From assembly GCA_011634665.1 (NCBI GenBank), contig WAEK01000010.1, positions 802,001-866,000 on the forward strand: a stretch of 64,000 nt of DNA. Reading direction: 5' to 3'. The first letter of the stretch is position 1; the number at the start of each line of letters is the position of its first letter. The notes under the pieces are model-generated. The model was not told the DNA's origin, did no database searches, and saw only the letters and a program-made list of their open reading frames with translations. The stretch is from Mortierella sp. BCC40632. Taxonomy: Eukaryota > Mortierellomycota > Mortierellomycetes > Mortierellales > Mortierellaceae. Of this stretch, positions 61,201 through 64,000 are shown piece by piece. The position numbers were made by a program, and so were the translations under genes.

Positions 61201-63916
61201 ATATCTCTGTTCCATACGTGATCTGAGGAACCTCAGAGAGATCTGACGCACAGCGTGGAGTGCATTGGGTTTTGAGCTTGAAATCTGCCATCAGATCCTC
61301 TATGAACGATACTTCGAAGCTTGAACCGTGGGAGCTAGCCACCAGAGTTGACTTGACATTTGCTCCGTCCCACTATACTCCGGTCTTGATGTCTTGTATT
61401 GTCATTTTTGAATTTAACCGTGGCCCGACATACCGTTTGGGTTGGGAAGGATTCCTCGTATCAGAAATAAACAAACTAAAAGACAACCCATCGTAAATAG
61501 CGCACAAGATTCCCCTATCCCCTTCGAGAAACCATTGCCACCGTTCAGACCATCCAAGGAACAGCAGAAGAGTCCCAGATGTCGTCGAATACAGGAGTTG
61601 AGTCTTCTGAGTGACAATAGCCAAGGTACTTCCCGTTGATGAGAGGAAGAGACTCGTGATCTTACTAATGCTAGATAGATCAATTTGGTATTTCGGAGCC
61701 CCAGTGGCAAGATCCCAGATTGAAACGTGGTAGTCTGACACCATCAATGCGAAAATCCCTCCTGATGCCGCGAATGTAGTCCATTCAGGAGTGATAAAAG
61801 AGTAGTATCGCAATACAGGAATGTGGTAGAGCATTTCCCACGGATCTGTGGTCTTGTACACACTGAACCCTTGTCGATCACAGGCTACAAATCTCTCAGA
61901 GTCGTCGTCCCATTGAGGACTCGAAAGATAGGTGAACATGGCATCTCCAATGAACGACTGTAACTTGGAGCATTGACCGATACGACTTGATGTTTGGAGC
62001 GGCTGAGACATCTCCTGATCCTGCAGTTGTTGTAGATAGGCATTCGTAGAGTATTCGAAAATAAAGGTCCCTTTCAGACGTGGCAGCTTTCTCCTGTATA
62101 CAACAATCTGAGATCCATTCCATGACAACGATAGATCGTAATTCAAAAATTGTTCGGGGTCATCATCGCACTCATTGTATGCTCTGGATACCGTATTTGG
62201 GAATGGGTATGTGACTCTGGAGGTGGTCTCTGATAGTCCTAGCTCCCAGAGATCGAGGAACCACCTGTTTCGAATCCGTGAGAGGGTTGCAGCATAAGAT
62301 CCTGATGCTGAAATCGCTAATCTCTCAATTGTTGCTGGTTTTTGAATATCGCTCGAATTGTCACAGGTTTTGTGCTGAATGTTGAATGCTCTCCTTGGTG
62401 ATGGCATCTGAGGAAGGATGCAGTCTATAATCGTATTATTGGTTCAACTCATTTTTGTTAAGAGAAATGTGCAAACTCTATCTGGATTTTACCTTCTCAC
62501 AGTGCCAAGGGGCTTACCAAATGAGTCCGCACTTGGTGGACTCTCGCTGAACTCTGCATAACAGACCAGCAGAGATCCGATGTTTGAACTGCCATTTCGA
62601 TCAACTTGAATGTTGAAATCTGGCCCAGATTGGAATCGCAGTAGCACCCTAATAAACAAGCCCTCTCCTATAAACAACGAGTATTGTAGGACAATGCAGA
62701 GAGGAGCAAAATGTAGTTAGGCTACAGTTGAGTGTGTGAGCATCATCTCAGAGACTCCACTCTATTTACCTGCTTCTGAAAGACGGTCTAGATTGATCTC
62801 CTACTCAGAGGACAACATCCCTGTTAGATGGTTGGTGGAAACATAGGCTTCGGCCACAAACAGACTACATTCTCGCAAATACCTTACCATCCAATTGATA
62901 CACAAGTGGTCAATCCCTTCAACCTTTCTGTCAAGCATGAAACATATTACTAGAAAGTGTGACCTCCCAGACAGTAACAAAAGCTCCCCATCTTTACCTC
63001 GAAACTATCAATGTACGGTTCCGTGATCCTTTAGTTCTGTGAGGATAGAAATGTGAAGTAGTGCAGTGCATACTCGAGATCAGCTCTGACGTACCCAAGA
63101 TCTTGTCTCCAAAATTCGTATCGGCTCTGAGTAGCTCCTACAATGTCGGATTGAGGGAGTTATGGTTAGTGTAAGTGGTGGTCCAAAAGATAAGGACCAC
63201 TCCATTAATGAAGCGATACTCACTTGCTTGTTCCTTCAAATAAAGATCCATCACTGTTCTGCGGTAGCGAAAAAAATAGTCGTGTGGTCTTGTAGTCTTG
63301 AGAGATTGGTCAGTATATCTATCATGGCTCCTGGGGAGTGGAGCTCGGACATGAGGGCTCAATTGCAGAGGAGACGTCGTCACATACCAGGAATGCCATT
63401 CTCAAGATCTCTCTTCATCTGAGTCTCGTATTCCTCCATGGATGTGAACGGTGCCATCCTTGTCCTTTCGTCAGTGGTTTGACTTGGTTGTGGACCGCTG
63501 GTTGATTTTGAATCACTACGAGATTCATGGTCCTCAGTCTCCAAGTTTTCCACACCGCTTCCCTCTTGGAAGTCCAACTGAGTGGTTGTGGAAAAGTCGA
63601 GAGAAGGCCCTTGCACAGGGTCTGCGTTTGAAGTGTCTTCTGTGTCTCCCGTGTCGGCCATAGCTGGTTTACTGACATCTAGACCTTCGATTTCAATGTC
63701 TCCACTATTGCCACTCTGTGTGGAAGTTCCGTCGTTCGCTATATTCTCACTTTGTTGTTTGGTCGACAGGTCGAGGTAACCTCTGGTGCTTGGAGCATGA
63801 CGAGTACTGCTGTCACAGGCCTCCAGAATCTCGGCTGGATCCAGAGGGTGTTCGGAGGGGACAGTGACCACGGTAGCTTCTGGCCTGGAGAGTGTCAAAA
63901 GAGGATTTTCAGTCAT
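57622..63916 (-). CDS. Channel copy H: WD40-like / six-TM ion-transport protein with one premature stop
   Basis: Full-length paralogue of G. The start (MTENPLL) is at 63916, exon 1 runs to 63388, the WD40-like exon is 62424-59919 and the last exon is 58169-57622. One in-frame TAG at 61373-61375 interrupts the WD40-like exon where copy G has ACG (Thr); reading is open on both sides. All membrane exons and splice sites look intact. So H is either a very young pseudogene, a sequencing error, or read through. The last intron ends in 40 A followed by G, and a second A tract of 27 (58277-58303) lies further upstream in the same intron. The coiled coil has a tandem repeat of LARQESQ units (about 57840-57895). 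Confidence 0.75.
58171..58303. repeat. Two long poly-T tracts in the last intron of copy H
   Basis: 40 T at 58171-58210 directly against the exon border and 27 T at 58277-58303. Copy G has 7 and 11 T at the same places. Confidence 0.95.
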
Positions 63917-64000
63917 GGTACTTTCTGATGGAGGTCAACAAGAAGTAATGTAGAAAGGATGAAGCCAAAGGTCAAGATGGAGCTTGAGCGAATTCAATTC

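Overview
The window looks like nuclear DNA of a filamentous, early-diverging fungus, most likely a Mortierella-type (Mortierellomycotina) species. This is inferred from many short GT-AG introns of about 60-120 nt, abundant homopolymer and dinucleotide tracts, the mix of eukaryotic transposon families, and an AIG1-like GTPase of a kind I associate with these fungi. No database search was possible, so the species is not fixed.

The main content is a tandem family of large, intron-rich genes, all on the minus strand, called copies A-H here. A full copy has about 13 exons in this order: an acidic Ser/Thr-rich N-terminus, several short exons, one ~2.5 kb exon with WD40-like blades followed by an alpha-helical region, four exons encoding six membrane segments with a pore loop, and a last exon with a conserved linker and a coiled coil. 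I read them as WD40/ion-transport (TRP-like) cation channels. Full-length copies are A (2725-8935), B (9768-16355), C (17802-23894), G (50659-56891) and H (57622-63916). A has stops in its acidic linker and H has one premature TAG. D (24721-25821) and F (48918-50056) are short versions with only pore, S6 and C-terminus; both look damaged. Solo last-exon remnants lie at 17187-17599 and about 26398-26650. Copy E (about 38590-44660 plus 47160-47430) is a wrecked full copy. The order full / short / last exon occurs twice (C-D-remnant and E-F-G), so a multigene block was probably duplicated.

Between the two halves of the array (26.6-48.9 kb) is a transposon-rich zone. It contains a broken DIRS-like retroelement with a 57-bp perfect inverted repeat (about 28.7-30.1 kb) and microsatellites. 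It also contains a 5.06-kb element (32782-37840) with short terminal inverted repeats flanked by TA. That element carries a Fanzor (eukaryotic TnpB-like RNA-guided nuclease) gene beside a FEN1/XPG-like nuclease gene. A PIF/Harbinger element (38681-41957) has inserted into the last exon of pseudogene E. The middle of pseudogene E has been replaced by about 2.5 kb carrying an intact AIG1-like GTPase gene (45901-46893, plus strand).

The most notable points are the Fanzor plus FEN1-like cassette, the channel array with its degenerate mini-channels, and unusual poly-A tracts directly at the last 3' splice site of several channel copies. The first 2.7 kb is low-complexity sequence without a supported gene.
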